From the NCBI RefSeq assembly GCF_000331225.1, contig NZ_ANFY01000006.1:1-64000 (forward strand): a stretch of DNA of 64,000 nucleotides. The letters run 5' to 3'. Shown one piece after another: positions 37,005-46,370 of the stretch; the stretch's first letter is position 1, and each line of letters starts with the position of its first letter. A model generated the notes under the pieces. That model was not told the DNA's origin, searched no databases, and saw only the letters and a program-made list of their open reading frames with translations. Origin of the DNA: Sandarakinorhabdus sp. AAP62 (GTDB taxonomy: Bacteria; Pseudomonadota; Alphaproteobacteria; Sphingomonadales; Sphingomonadaceae). A program made the position numbers and the translations under genes.

Positions 37005-37544
37005 TCAATCTGCGGGCGGCTGGTGCAGCCAAGCGGCGTGCTTGGGCGCCTTCTTCGTCTGGCTCCACTCCGCCAGCATCAGCGGCGCGACTGTCTTCAG
37101 TTCGGCATATTGTTCTGCCGTGCCGATATTGCAGGCCAGTTCGAGCCGGTGGCCATTGGGATCAAAGAAATAGATCGACTTGAAGATGCCATGCCAGGTC
37201 GGCCCCAGCACATCGATGCCCAGCGCTTCAAGGTGCGCCTTGGCGGCCACCAGCTCGGCCTCGCTCTCCACCTCAAAGGCGAGATGCTGCACCCAGGCCG
37301 GGGTGTTGGGGTCCTTGCCCATGTCCGGCTGGTTCGGCAGCTCGAAAAAGGCCAGCACATTGCCGCCGCCGCAATCGAGGAAGACGTGCATATAGGGATC
37401 ATAGGCCCCGGTGGATGGCACATGGTCCTCGGCAAAGGCGGTGGTGTAGGTCATGCCCAGCACCTTCTCATACCAGGCCACGGTTTCGGCCGCGTCGCGG
37501 CAGCGATAGGCGACATGGTGGATGCGCTTGAGGTTCGGGGTCAT
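37005..37544 (-). CDS. VOC-fold (glyoxalase/dioxygenase superfamily) protein
   Basis: 179 residues, with paired beta-alpha-beta-beta-beta modules: [24 protein letters not shown] at the start, VQHLAFEV in the middle and [13 protein letters not shown] near the end. These supply the usual metal ligands His, His and Glu. Its start overlaps the hppD stop (ATGA), so it is co-translated with 4-hydroxyphenylpyruvate dioxygenase and may act in the same aromatic pathway. The specific reaction is unknown. Confidence 0.85.
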   Translation of the reverse strand: MTPNLKRIHHVAYRCRDAAETVAWYEKVLGMTYTTAFAEDHVPSTGAYDPYMHVFLDCGGGNVLAFFELPNQPDMGKDPNTPAWVQHLAFEVESEAELVAAKAHLEALGIDVLGPTWHGIFKSIYFFDPNGHRLELACNIGTAEQYAELKTVAPLMLAEWSQTKKAPKHAAWLHQPPAD

Positions 37545-38626
37545 TCGGCCACTTCCTCCACCTTCAGCACGCCGCGTCGCAGCTGGTCGCGCTCCATCGA
37601 TTCAAACAGCGCCTTGAAATTGCCTTCGCCAAAGCCTTCGTCACCCTTCCTCTGGATGAATTCGAAGAACACCGGGCCGATCATGGTTTCGGAGAAGATC
37701 TGGAGCAACAGCCGCCTGGAACCATCCGTGGTGCCATCCAGCAAGATGCCGCGCTGTTGCAGTTCGACCACAGGCTCGCCATGGCCGGGCAGGCGTTCCG
37801 CCAGCATCTCATAGTAGGTCGCAGGCGGCGGCGTCATGAACGGCGTGCCGATGGCCTTCAGCCGGTCCCACACCCCCAGCAGATCATCGCAGGCAAAGGC
37901 AATGTGCTGGATGCCCTCGCCGTTGTAGGCGCGAAGGAACTCCTCGATCTGGCCGCCGCCGCCCCTGCCCTCTTCGTTCAGCGGGATGCGGATCTTGCCA
38001 TCGGGCGCGGTCATCGCCTTCGAGGTGAGGCCGGTATATTCGCCCTTGATGTCGAACCAGCGGATCTCGCGGAAGCCGGCAATACGCTCGTAAAAGGCCG
38101 CCCAGTGCGCCATGCGGCCGCCATAGACATTGTGGGTGAGGTGATCGATCATCTGCAGGCCGGCACCGATCGGGTGCCGGTCCACGCCGGCTTCATACAC
38201 GAAATCAATGTCGTAGATGGACAGATCGTCGCCATAGCGATCGATCAGATAGATGATCGAACCACCGATGCCGCGAAAGCCGGGCAGGCGCAGCTCCATC
38301 GGCCCGGTGCGGCTTTCCACCGGCTCGGCGCCGCGCTCCAGCGCTTCGCCATAGGCCTTGGTTGCATCCTTAACCCGCCAGCCCATGCCGCAGGCGGAAG
38401 CGCCATGTTCCTGGGCGAAATACCAGGCCGGGCTATGTTTCTCGTAGTTGGCGATCAGGTTGATGCCGCCCTGCCGCCACAGCTGCACGTCCTTGGAGCG
38501 GTGGTTGGCGACACGGGCAAAGCCCATCGCGGCGAACACCGGTTCCAGCACGCCCTTGGTGGGCGCACAGAATTCGATGAATTCAAAGCCATCAAGGCCC
38601 AGCGGATTGTCGAACAGATCGGCCAT
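37541..38626 (-). CDS. hppD: 4-Hydroxyphenylpyruvate dioxygenase
   Basis: 361 residues, full length. Iron ligands are H162 (MIDHLTHNV), H241 (IQHIAFA) and E322 ([18 protein letters not shown], a signature of HPPD). It converts 4-hydroxyphenylpyruvate to homogentisate in tyrosine breakdown. Co-translated with the VOC gene. The FAH-family gene at 45.3 kb could act later in the same route; hmgA and maiA are not in the window. An Lrp/AsnC regulator lies 4.7 kb away. Confidence 0.96.
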   Translation of the reverse strand: MADLFDNPLGLDGFEFIEFCAPTKGVLEPVFAAMGFARVANHRSKDVQLWRQGGINLIANYEKHSPAWYFAQEHGASACGMGWRVKDATKAYGEALERGAEPVESRTGPMELRLPGFRGIGGSIIYLIDRYGDDLSIYDIDFVYEAGVDRHPIGAGLQMIDHLTHNVYGGRMAHWAAFYERIAGFREIRWFDIKGEYTGLTSKAMTAPDGKIRIPLNEEGRGGGGQIEEFLRAYNGEGIQHIAFACDDLLGVWDRLKAIGTPFMTPPPATYYEMLAERLPGHGEPVVELQQRGILLDGTTDGSRRLLLQIFSETMIGPVFFEFIQRKGDEGFGEGNFKALFESMERDQLRRGVLKVEEVAE

Positions 38627-38762
38627 GTCGGATGCTCCCGCACGAAGATGGCGCGATGATAGCGGATTTCGCGCTCATTGTCCGTGCGAGTTGTCAGACC
38701 ACGGCCTGGCTTCATGCACAATCTGTGCGCGTTTCGGCTAAATTACACAATATCTATGCAGA
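38627..38762. promoter_or_regulatory. hppD promoter region
   Basis: 136 AT-richer bases between the SLOG-like gene stop and the hppD start, both on the minus strand. It contains a small inverted repeat GCACA-ATC-TGTGC (about 38715-38727). The hppD promoter should be here. No clear terminator for the SLOG-like gene. Confidence 0.4.
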
Positions 38763-40733
38763 TCACACGGGAACAGTGAAATGCTTGCCGGCAAAAACCG
38801 CCTGCCAGCTTTCGATTTCCGACACCACCACGTCGTCGGCGGCATGGGCCAGATCAGACAGGGCGCCATAATCCAGCGCGTGATCGGGCGCTGCCCGCAG
38901 CAGCGTGGCGCGGCGGTGAACCGCGTCCAGCTTTTCGGCCGAAATGCGGCTGATCGCGGCAAAGCGATCGAAATCGCCGAAGTAACGGATGCCGGCCACG
39001 GCACCGCCGATGGTGGGGAACATCACGCCCAGGAAAGTGAACAATTTGGCGGTCTTTTCCGCCAATTGCTCCGGAAACACGCCAAGGATGCCGCCCAGCC
39101 AGAACAGCAGCCACAACGCCACAGCCACCACGGCGAGCTGGAAGGAAATGGTGGAAACCCGGTCCAGCCGGTGATGCACCGTGTCCAGCCGCCTGGCCTT
39201 GATGCGGTGATAATCGCGCTGGCTGGCCAGATGCGGGATCAACAACCCATCCAGCACGGCACGCAGCCAGCTCTGCCCCACCCTGACCGGCGGCAGGCCG
39301 ACTTCGCGCACGGCATGGCGGGCGTGATATTCCGGCCAGGCCGCCCGTTCCCCATGGCCGCCTTTTGGCCAACGGCCAGCCGGGCGCACCACGCCCAGCG
39401 CCATCAGGAATGGCGCGTGGCGCAGATATTCCGCAGCGCGCCGGGTTTCGAACCAGTGATCGTGCCAGTGATAGCGCGTGGCCAGCCAGGTGGTGAGCAC
39501 GATGGTGCCGAGCAGCAGGAATTCCAAGGCGGCAAACACATGTTTCCATTCCGGCCCGGCGGTGGGCAGATAGGCAAGGCCGGCCAGCACCGCCGCGCCC
39601 GATGCGAGGAAATTGGCCACCATGCCGCCGCGATAGAGATCGGAAAAGCGGGTGGAGATGCCATCGGCCCAGGCAAAGCGTTGCAGCACCGCCTGGCCCA
39701 CGGCGCGCGGCCAGGCCGGATCGGCGCCGGGCAAGTTGGTCAGGGCCTGCAGCATGGCGGCACCGCTGCCGCTGGCTATGGCGTCGGGGCGTTCATGCAC
39801 CATCCGCAGCGATCGCCAGGGCCGGCCGCCACCACCAAACAGGGTTTCCACCCGGCGGTAGCCATGAAACAGTGGATTGCTGGTGGCCCGCCAGGCCGAT
39901 GGGGCCAGCGCCATTGCGGCCTCGGTCCCTTCGTCGGCAGGGTGCAGGGCCGCTGCAATCGTTGCCGCCAGCGCGGACGCGCGCGCATGGGGATCGGGCG
40001 CCTGTTCGGCCACCTGATCCAGCGCTTCCAGATCGGTGACCAGCCGCCAGCCTTCCGGATTGCCGCAATCGATCAGCACCACGGCTGCCCCGGCCACCAG
40101 CGCGCTGGCCAGCGTATGCCCGGTGCCGCCCACCGCATCGCGGCTCACGCCATCCCAAACCGCGATGATCAGATCGGATTGTTCAATCATCACCCGCCCG
40201 GCCAGCGCCACCCGGCGCGAAGCTGCGCTGGCATAACGCTGCGCCGCCGCAACGTCGGTGGGCGCATCGACCATCGCCAGATAGAGTGCGGCAATCGCGG
40301 TATCGGCATCGCCCAATTCGAACAACCGCGCCCGGGCTTCGAGTGCGGCAATGGCGTCGGCCCGCGTGGCGGTATCGGCGGCGCGCGCCGGTTGGCCGGC
40401 CAGCAGCAGCCTGGCATCGGCCGGGCTGGCGGGATGGGCATTGATGGCCTGGTTGAGCGCGCGGCCAAATGGCAATGGCGCCACCAGATCCCAGCCACGC
40501 GCCAGAGCGCCATGGGCCGCCAGTTGATCGGTGCCATCGGCCAGCAGGCTGTGCAGCCGCACCTGCGCCGAGCCGGCCGCAGCAGCGATGGCGGTGAAAA
40601 TCTCTTCCATCACGGCCGCAATGCGCGGTTCGTGGGCAACGAACAAGGCGTTGTTGGCGCGGTGGCCGGTGACCCCCAGCGACAGCACCGGCAGCGGCAA
40701 CGGCGGCACGGCAAGAGGAGAGGGTTCGGCCAT
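38763..40733 (-). CDS. SLOG-like sensor protein with four membrane segments (SLATT-like)
   Basis: About 656 residues from the ATG at 40733; longer frames upstream would run over the divergent promoter. The N-terminal Rossmann-like part starts LSLGVTGHR, has LLADGTDQLAA with LPFGR, and SDLIIAVWDG with GGTGHT, all features of SLOG/LOG-type nucleotide-sensing domains. The C-terminal half has two hydrophobic pairs (about 370-430 and 545-605), resembling SLATT-type membrane effectors, then a cytoplasmic tail. SLOG/SLATT proteins are thought to sense a nucleotide signal and perforate membranes in defence. It is divergent from a TIR protein. Family assignment is by eye. Confidence 0.65.
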   Translation of the reverse strand: MAEPSPLAVPPLPLPVLSLGVTGHRANNALFVAHEPRIAAVMEEIFTAIAAAAGSAQVRLHSLLADGTDQLAAHGALARGWDLVAPLPFGRALNQAINAHPASPADARLLLAGQPARAADTATRADAIAALEARARLFELGDADTAIAALYLAMVDAPTDVAAAQRYASAASRRVALAGRVMIEQSDLIIAVWDGVSRDAVGGTGHTLASALVAGAAVVLIDCGNPEGWRLVTDLEALDQVAEQAPDPHARASALAATIAAALHPADEGTEAAMALAPSAWRATSNPLFHGYRRVETLFGGGGRPWRSLRMVHERPDAIASGSGAAMLQALTNLPGADPAWPRAVGQAVLQRFAWADGISTRFSDLYRGGMVANFLASGAAVLAGLAYLPTAGPEWKHVFAALEFLLLGTIVLTTWLATRYHWHDHWFETRRAAEYLRHAPFLMALGVVRPAGRWPKGGHGERAAWPEYHARHAVREVGLPPVRVGQSWLRAVLDGLLIPHLASQRDYHRIKARRLDTVHHRLDRVSTISFQLAVVAVALWLLFWLGGILGVFPEQLAEKTAKLFTFLGVMFPTIGGAVAGIRYFGDFDRFAAISRISAEKLDAVHRRATLLRAAPDHALDYGALSDLAHAADDVVVSEIESWQAVFAGKHFTVPV

Positions 40734-40869
40734 CGCCCGCAGATTCCCTTGTTCGCTGCCAAAGACAACCGGCAAAATGCCGCCGCCCGACGATTTGGCT
40801 TTCGCAATGCCGAAAAAATCCGGCAATAAGAAGAGAGCACAAGCAGCGAGGCTTGAGGGGTCGTTACGC
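40734..40869. promoter_or_regulatory. Divergent promoter region, SLOG-like gene and TIR gene
   Basis: 136 bases between two divergent starts. An inverted repeat CGGCA-AAA-TGCCG lies at 40770-40782, and related GCCG/CGGC words occur near 40811 and 40820. GAGGGG at 40855-40860 is the ribosome site for the plus-strand gene. The shared region suggests coordinated expression of the pair. Confidence 0.45.
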
Positions 40870-42852
40870 ATGAGTGGCGGGGATGTCGAGCAGGGCAAGG
40901 GAGGCGCGCCAAATGGCGATGCGCCGCGCTTGCAGCTGTTCTTCAGCTATTCCCGCACCGATCAGAAACAGGCGCTGCCGCTGATCCGCGCGCTCGAACT
41001 GCAGGGCTATCAGGTGTGGTGGGATGGGCTGCTGGAAGGCGGTGACAATTTCCTGCCCACCACCGAAGCCGCGCTGCAAAAGGCCGATGCCGTGGTGGTG
41101 CTGTGGAGCAAGACCTCGGTCGACAGCCACTGGGTGCGCGATGAAGCCACCGTGGGTCGCGATCGCCGCCGGCTGGTGCCGCTGTCAATGGATGGCAGCT
41201 TGCCACCGCTGGGCTTCCGCCAGTTCCAGGTGATCGACGTCAGCAAATGGCAGGGCAAGGCCAATGCACCGGAAGCCCGCCGCGTCGCCACGGCGATCCA
41301 GACCGTGGCTGGTGCTGCGCCGCCAGCCCCCCCGCCGGCCAGCCTGGCCCGACCCGGCCCGGCGCCCGATCGCCGATTGCTGCTGATGGGCGGCGCGGCG
41401 CTGCTGGCGGGCGGCGGCGGCCTGGCGGCGTGGAAATATCTGCGCCCGGCCGAAACGCCGGAAGCCGCCAACAGCGTTGCCGTGCTGCCGTTCCGCAATC
41501 TCAGCGGCAACAGTGCCGAAGATTATTTCGCCGAAGGCCTGGCCGAGGAACTGCGCACCACGCTCAGCCTCAATCGCCAGCTGCTGGTCAGCGGCGCCGC
41601 CTCGGCCGGCGGCTTCAAGGGTGACAATATCGATACCCGCCAGATCGCCCAGTCGCTGGGCGTGTCCAACCTGTTGCTGGGATCGGTGCGCCAGCGGGCC
41701 AACCAGGTGCGCATCACGGCCCGGCTCGTGGACGGCGTCACCGGCTTTGAACGCTGGAGCCAGGCCTTTGACCGCGCCGTCGCCGATGTGCTGGCGGTGC
41801 AGGCCGAAATTGCCACCACCGTGGCTGACGCGCTGATCTCCACGCTGGCCAAGGACAAGCAATGGAGCGCCGAGCGACCGGGCAGCACCCGCAACGCCGA
41901 GGCCTTTGATGCCTATGCGAAGGGCCAGGCGCTGTATGCGTCCAGCACCAGCCGCGCGACGGACGAAATGGCGCTGGCTGCCATCGACAAGGCCATCAGC
42001 CTTGACCCCAACTATGCCGCCGCGCACGCCGCCCGCGCCCGCACCCTGGGCGCCATCGCCAACCAGGAACCCAGCATGGCCCGGGTCGGCGCCTTGCGCA
42101 GCGCGGCGCTGGCGAGCGCCCGCAAGGCGATTGCCCTCGCGCCCGACATGCCCGATGCCCAGATCGCCCTGGGCTTCCTGTTGATGACCCAGCTTGAACT
42201 GGCCGCCGCGCAACCGGCTTATGAGCGTGGGCTTGACCTGGGCCTGGGCAACGCCGCTGGCCTGTCCGCCTGTGCCGAATATTTCGGCAACATGGGCGAT
42301 TTCGCCAAGGCCGAGGCCGCCATCGCCCGCGCCCAACGGCTCGACCCGTTGAACCCGGGGGTGTTCCGCAACGCCGGCAACATCGCCTTTGCCGCCCACA
42401 AATATGATGCGGTGCGCACTCCGCTGGAAACCGCCCTGTCGCTCAATGCCAAGCAGCCCATCGTGCACCGGATCCTTGGTGACATGGCGTTGATGGCCGG
42501 CGATATCGAGGGCGCCCGCCGCCATTACCTGGCCGAACCCAGCAAATTGTCGCGGCTGCGCGGCCTGGCCATTGTCGAGGCCCGGCTGTCGGGCCCGGCA
42601 GCCGGTGAAGCGCGCATGGCCGAACTGGTCAGGGAATTTGGCGACGGCGGCCTGTATCAGCAGGCCGAGGTGCTGGCGCAATGGGGCCGCATCCAACCGG
42701 CCCTGGATGTGCTGGAACGGGCGCTGGAACTGCGCGATTCCGGTCTGGTGCTGGCTGGCTATGATCCCTTGCTCGACCCGCTGCGCAAGCAGCCGCGCTT
42801 TCTGGCTGTGCTGGCCAGGATCGGCCTGCGCAACTTCCACACCCCGGCCTAA
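40870..42852 (+). CDS. TIR domain / membrane anchor / TolB-like (COG5616) / TPR protein
   Basis: 660 residues. TIR domain at 20-140 (FFSYSR; SHWVRDE with E92 as the putative NADase Glu). A Pro/Ala linker precedes a single membrane segment at about 170-189, then the COG5616 TolB-like domain (202-340: VAVLPFRNLSG, DYFAEGLAEEL, GVSNLLLGSVRQR) and TPR repeats (about 360-640). The membrane segment puts TIR in the cytoplasm and TolB/TPR probably in the periplasm. It is a paralogue of the protein at 35213 but with the anchor added. Start ATG 40870 has GAGGGG upstream. Divergent from the SLOG-like gene. Confidence 0.88.
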   Translation: MSGGDVEQGKGGAPNGDAPRLQLFFSYSRTDQKQALPLIRALELQGYQVWWDGLLEGGDNFLPTTEAALQKADAVVVLWSKTSVDSHWVRDEATVGRDRRRLVPLSMDGSLPPLGFRQFQVIDVSKWQGKANAPEARRVATAIQTVAGAAPPAPPPASLARPGPAPDRRLLLMGGAALLAGGGGLAAWKYLRPAETPEAANSVAVLPFRNLSGNSAEDYFAEGLAEELRTTLSLNRQLLVSGAASAGGFKGDNIDTRQIAQSLGVSNLLLGSVRQRANQVRITARLVDGVTGFERWSQAFDRAVADVLAVQAEIATTVADALISTLAKDKQWSAERPGSTRNAEAFDAYAKGQALYASSTSRATDEMALAAIDKAISLDPNYAAAHAARARTLGAIANQEPSMARVGALRSAALASARKAIALAPDMPDAQIALGFLLMTQLELAAAQPAYERGLDLGLGNAAGLSACAEYFGNMGDFAKAEAAIARAQRLDPLNPGVFRNAGNIAFAAHKYDAVRTPLETALSLNAKQPIVHRILGDMALMAGDIEGARRHYLAEPSKLSRLRGLAIVEARLSGPAAGEARMAELVREFGDGGLYQQAEVLAQWGRIQPALDVLERALELRDSGLVLAGYDPLLDPLRKQPRFLAVLARIGLRNFHTPA

Positions 42853-42949
42853 CAAATCCTTGCCGCGCCGGTTGCGGCGCGGCACTATGCGGGCATCGCC
42901 TGGCACTCGCTGCGGCGATGGGGGTTGTTCGAAACTTTTGGGGGTTACC

Positions 42950-43213
42950 ATGACCAAGACTATCCTGCTGGCCAGCGTTGTTCTGGCATCGACGATGTTG
43001 GCCGCCTGCGGCGAGAAGAAGGCCGAAGAAGCACCGGCTGCTGAAGCGCCGGCTGTTGAAGCACCGGCGGCTGACGCCATGGCCCCGGCGGCCGATGCCA
43101 CCGCGCCAGCCGCTGACAATCCCGACGATCGCGGCGGCGGCAACGACACCAGCCGTGGCGTCAATGCTGCCGAAACCCAGGCGATGGAAGCCGGCACCGC
43201 CGAAGCCAAGTAA
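42950..43213 (+). CDS. Small Ala/Pro/Glu-rich lipoprotein
   Basis: 87 residues. The lipoprotein signal peptide ends with lipobox LAAC (Cys20), and the rest is low-complexity: EAPAAEAPAVEAPAADA-type repeats, then a short acidic and Asn/Gly-rich tail. GGGGGTT lies upstream of the ATG. No enzyme motif. Probably a surface-exposed or periplasmic structural lipoprotein. It has its own strong terminator. Confidence 0.75.
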   Translation: MTKTILLASVVLASTMLAACGEKKAEEAPAAEAPAVEAPAADAMAPAADATAPAADNPDDRGGGNDTSRGVNAAETQAMEAGTAEAK

Positions 43214-43249
43214 GGCCTGATGCGGCAGGTGTTGCCGCTTGATCTGAGG

Positions 43250-43277
43250 CTGGCTGGCCCTGCCCGGGGCCAGCCAG
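43250..43277 (+). terminator. Rho-independent terminator of the small lipoprotein gene
   Basis: Perfect 11-base stem (CTGGCTGGCCC at 43250-43260 with its complement at 43267-43277), loop TGCCCG, followed by TTTTCTGTTT. It begins 36 bases after the lipoprotein stop codon. Confidence 0.9.
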
Positions 43278-43358
43278 TTTTCTGTTTGATGGACTTGCAA
43301 AACCGCTTTCGGACACAACAGCCTTGCGCCACGGCGTCCAGACCCGCAAAATCCGTTC

Positions 43359-43832
43359 ATGCTTGATGCTTTTGACCTGAAGATCCTCGCCCTGTGGCAG
43401 GAACGCGGCGACATTGGCCCAGTGGAAATGGGCGAGGCCATTCACCTTTCTGCCTCGCAATGCTCACGCCGGATGGCGGCGCTGAAAAAGGCCGGACATG
43501 TCCGCGGCTTCCGCGCCGTGCTTGATCCGTCTGCCGTGGGCGTGGGCCTGATGGCCTATGTGCTGCTCACCATGAAGAGCCATTCGCCCGAAGCCGCCGA
43601 AGCCTTCCGGATGCGTATCCTTGGATTGGATGAAGTGATGGAATGCCACAAGCTGACCGGCGAGGCCGATCTGATCCTGAAGGTTGCCACCCATGATCTC
43701 GCCAGTTTCAACCAGCTGCTCTCCCACCGTATCCTGGCCGCGCCGGAAGTGGCGACCGCCCGCTCCTCCATCATCCTCGATGAGGTGAAGAGCACGACGG
43801 CGCTTCCGATCAGGAGCGTGCGAACGGGGTGA
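43359..43832 (+). CDS. Lrp/AsnC family transcriptional regulator
   Basis: 157 residues. The N-terminal winged helix-turn-helix (about 1-55; DLKILALWQERGDIG, LSASQCSRRMAALKKAG) precedes the RAM ligand-binding domain (about 60-145; ADLILKVATHDLASFNQLL). It binds DNA as an octamer or dimers and senses an amino acid or related molecule. Nearby amino-acid catabolic genes (hppD, gcdH, FAH family) are plausible targets, but no site was found to prove it. The expected terminator beyond is weak. Confidence 0.93.
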   Translation: MLDAFDLKILALWQERGDIGPVEMGEAIHLSASQCSRRMAALKKAGHVRGFRAVLDPSAVGVGLMAYVLLTMKSHSPEAAEAFRMRILGLDEVMECHKLTGEADLILKVATHDLASFNQLLSHRILAAPEVATARSSIILDEVKSTTALPIRSVRTG

Positions 43833-44018
43833 ACCCGACAGCGTCCATTCGATTGTGAAAGAGCAACCGGCCAGTGCAATCCGGTCTTCAGTTTTGACAG
43901 TTTTTCCGCATCTTGGGGGTTTGGCGATCTTCACGCCGCCCACCAACCGCGCGGCCAGACGCGCTGACGGGATCATGATGGCAGGATCTGTCCGTGTAGG
44001 ACAGGCCCCGCCGGACGC
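43833..44018. other. Convergent gap between Lrp-type gene and gcdH
   Basis: 186 bases between two converging genes. A short hairpin CTGTCC-GTGTA-GGACAG (43988-44004) lies 15 bases after the gcdH stop on the minus strand, without a T run. No gene seen. Confidence 0.4.
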
Positions 44019-45233
44019 CTAGAAGAAAGCCTGCAACCCCGTCTGCGCGCGGCCCAGAATGAGCGCGTGGACGTCGTGCGTGCCTTCATAGGTGTTCACG
44101 GCTTCCAGGTTCATCACGTGGCGGATCACGCCATATTCATCGGAAACGCCGTTGCCGCCGTGCATGTCGCGCGCGACGCGGGCGATATCGAGCGCCTTGC
44201 CGCAATTGTTGCGCTTCAAAAGGCTGATGGCTTCCGGTGCCAGGCGCTTGTCGTCCATCAGGCGGCCACCGGCCAGCGCGGCGCACAGGCCCAGCGTGAT
44301 TTCGGTCTGCATGTCGGCCAGCTTCTTCTGGATCAGCTGCGTCGCGGCCAGCGGCCGGCCGAACTGCTTCCTGTCCAGCGTATATTGCCGGGCGGCATGC
44401 CAGCACCATTCCGCCGCGCCCATCGCGCCCCAGGCGATGCCGAAGCGCGCATTGTTCAGGCAACCGAACGGGCCGGCGAGGCCTTCGACGCCCTTCAGCA
44501 TACGCTCTTCGGGCAAATGCACATCAGCCAGCACGATCTCGCCGGTGACGCCGGCGCGCAGGGAGAATTTGCCTTCGATCTTGGGCGTGCTGAACCCGGC
44601 ATCGCCGCGCTCGACGATGAAGCCGCGGATCTTGTCATCCTCGCACTTGGCCCACACCACCGCCACATCGGCGAGCGGCGAATTGGTGATCCACATCTTG
44701 GCGCCATTCAGCAGCCAGCCGCCCTGCACCTTCCTGGCGCGGGTCTTCATGCCGGCCGGGTCGGAGCCCGCATCAGGCTCGGTCAGGCCAAAGCAGCCAA
44801 TGAGTTCGCCACTGGCCAGGCCCGGCAGATAACGCTCGCGCTGGGCTTCGGAGCCGTAGGCATAGATCGGATACATCACGAGGGACGACTGCACGCTCAT
44901 CGCCGAACGATAGGCCGAGTCCACCCGCTCCACTTCGCGCGCGATCAGGCCATAGGCCACGTACGACGTGCCAGCACAGCCATAGCCCTTGATGGTCGGG
45001 CCGAGCAGGCCCGAAGCGCCGAACTTCTTCATCAGCGCCGGATCAAAACTCTCGTTGCGGTTGGCCAGCTTCACCACCGGCATCAGTTCGGCATCGCAGA
45101 AGGCGCGCGAGGCGTCGCGCACCATCGTCTCTTCTTCGGTCAGCTGGCTGGCCAGCAGCAGCGGGTCTTCCCAATCGAACTTCGGCCACTTGGGCGCGAA
45201 ATGCTGAACATCGGTGGTGGCGGCAGTGGCCAT
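44019..45233 (-). CDS. gcdH: Glutaryl-CoA dehydrogenase
   Basis: 404 residues from the ATG at 45233, preceded by AGAGGAG at good spacing. Acyl-CoA dehydrogenase fold with FAD. The C-terminal [19 protein letters not shown] is the glutaryl-CoA dehydrogenase signature and carries the catalytic base E383. It converts glutaryl-CoA to crotonyl-CoA and CO2 in lysine, hydroxylysine and tryptophan breakdown. Divergent from the FAH-family gene, 105 bases apart. Confidence 0.95.
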   Translation of the reverse strand: MATAATTDVQHFAPKWPKFDWEDPLLLASQLTEEETMVRDASRAFCDAELMPVVKLANRNESFDPALMKKFGASGLLGPTIKGYGCAGTSYVAYGLIAREVERVDSAYRSAMSVQSSLVMYPIYAYGSEAQRERYLPGLASGELIGCFGLTEPDAGSDPAGMKTRARKVQGGWLLNGAKMWITNSPLADVAVVWAKCEDDKIRGFIVERGDAGFSTPKIEGKFSLRAGVTGEIVLADVHLPEERMLKGVEGLAGPFGCLNNARFGIAWGAMGAAEWCWHAARQYTLDRKQFGRPLAATQLIQKKLADMQTEITLGLCAALAGGRLMDDKRLAPEAISLLKRNNCGKALDIARVARDMHGGNGVSDEYGVIRHVMNLEAVNTYEGTHDVHALILGRAQTGLQAFF

Positions 45234-45338
45234 GGGCAAAACTCCTCTTGACCCCTGCTTTAACCGCCAGTGGCCGCTGCGCCAAGGCCAATGGAACTGG
45301 GCTTGCCAGCCGCGACAAACGGGTTCAGCTTTGCCGGC

Positions 45339-46346
45339 ATGAAACTCGCCTCCCTGAAATCCGGCCGTGATGGTCGGCTTGTCGTTGTCTCGGATGATCT
45401 GGCCTGGTGCGCTGCACCGCCGCCCATGTATCCCACGCTGCAATCGGTGCTGGATGATTGGGATCATGCCGCGCTGGTGCTGGAAGGAGTGGCGCTGTCA
45501 CTGGCGCATGATGCCGTGCCGCATGCGCGCTTCCACGAACGCGCTGCGGCGGCTCCGTTGCCGCGCGCGTTTCAATGGGCGGATGGATCGGCCTATGTGA
45601 ACCATGTCGAGCTGGTGCGCCGGGCGCGCGGCGCGGAACTGCCGGCCAGTTTCTGGCAGGATCCACTGATGTATCAGGGCGGCAGCGACCAGTTCCTGTG
45701 CCCGCGCGAACCCATCGCCTGCCACGATCCGGCCTGGGGCCTTGATCTCGAAGCCGAAGTTGTCGTTGTCACCGGCGACGTGCGCCAGGGCGCCAGCCGC
45801 GAGGAAGCGCTGGAGGCCATTCGCCTGGTCGGCCTGGTCAACGATATCTCGCTGCGGGGGCTGATTCCCGATGAACTGGCCAAGGGCTTCGGCTTCGTGC
45901 AGTCCAAGCCGGCCTCGGCGCTGTCGCCCGTGCTGGTGACCCCGGCGGCACTGGGTGAGCGCTGGCAGGATGGCAAGCTGATCGGCACGCTCAACATCGA
46001 CCTGAACGGCAAGCCCTTCGGCCGGGTCGAAACCCATATCGACATGACCTTCGATTTCGGCACGCTGATCGCCCATCTCGCCAAGACACGGAACATCGGC
46101 GCCGGCAGCATCATCGGTTCGGGCACGGTATCCAACCGCGATGCCGATGGCGGTCCCGGCCGGCCCTGCGCGAACGGTGGCCATGGCTATGCCTGCATCG
46201 CCGAACAACGCATGGTCGAGACCATCCTGTCGGGCGCACCAACAACGCCCTGGCTCAGCCCCGGCGACGTGGTGCGCATCGAGATGCTGGACGACAAGCA
46301 TCACAGCATCTTCGGCGCCATCGAACAGACGGTTGTGGCGGCCTGA
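45339..46346 (+). CDS. Fumarylacetoacetate hydrolase family protein
   Basis: 335 residues from the ATG at 45339. FAH C-terminal fold: FCPREP-like loop (FLCPREPI), the acidic ligands in DLEAEVVVV, the segment [10 protein letters not shown], and SGTVSNRD typical of the longer FAH subfamily. It would hydrolyse fumarylacetoacetate to fumarate and acetoacetate in tyrosine breakdown, fitting hppD in the same window. Other FAH relatives act on acylpyruvates, so the substrate is inferred. The stop codon lies in the loop of a hairpin shared with the convergent nuclease gene. Confidence 0.88.
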   Translation: MKLASLKSGRDGRLVVVSDDLAWCAAPPPMYPTLQSVLDDWDHAALVLEGVALSLAHDAVPHARFHERAAAAPLPRAFQWADGSAYVNHVELVRRARGAELPASFWQDPLMYQGGSDQFLCPREPIACHDPAWGLDLEAEVVVVTGDVRQGASREEALEAIRLVGLVNDISLRGLIPDELAKGFGFVQSKPASALSPVLVTPAALGERWQDGKLIGTLNIDLNGKPFGRVETHIDMTFDFGTLIAHLAKTRNIGAGSIIGSGTVSNRDADGGPGRPCANGGHGYACIAEQRMVETILSGAPTTPWLSPGDVVRIEMLDDKHHSIFGAIEQTVVAA

Positions 46347-46358
46347 TCCGGCCGCCAC
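46335..46358. terminator. Bidirectional hairpin between FAH gene and RTX nuclease gene
   Basis: Perfect 9-base arms GTGGCGGCC (46335-46343) and GGCCGCCAC (46350-46358) around TGATCC, which contains the FAH stop codon. It lies 12 bases past the convergent nuclease stop. No T run on either side, so it may halt transcription poorly or need Rho. Confidence 0.5.
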
Positions 46359-46370
46359 GCTGCATCCGCC

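Noticed and set aside
41185-43332. 715-codon minus-strand frame across the TIR-TolB-TPR gene and beyond
   Set aside because: Low-complexity Gly/Ala/Gln shadow; it also crosses the small lipoprotein gene and its terminator.
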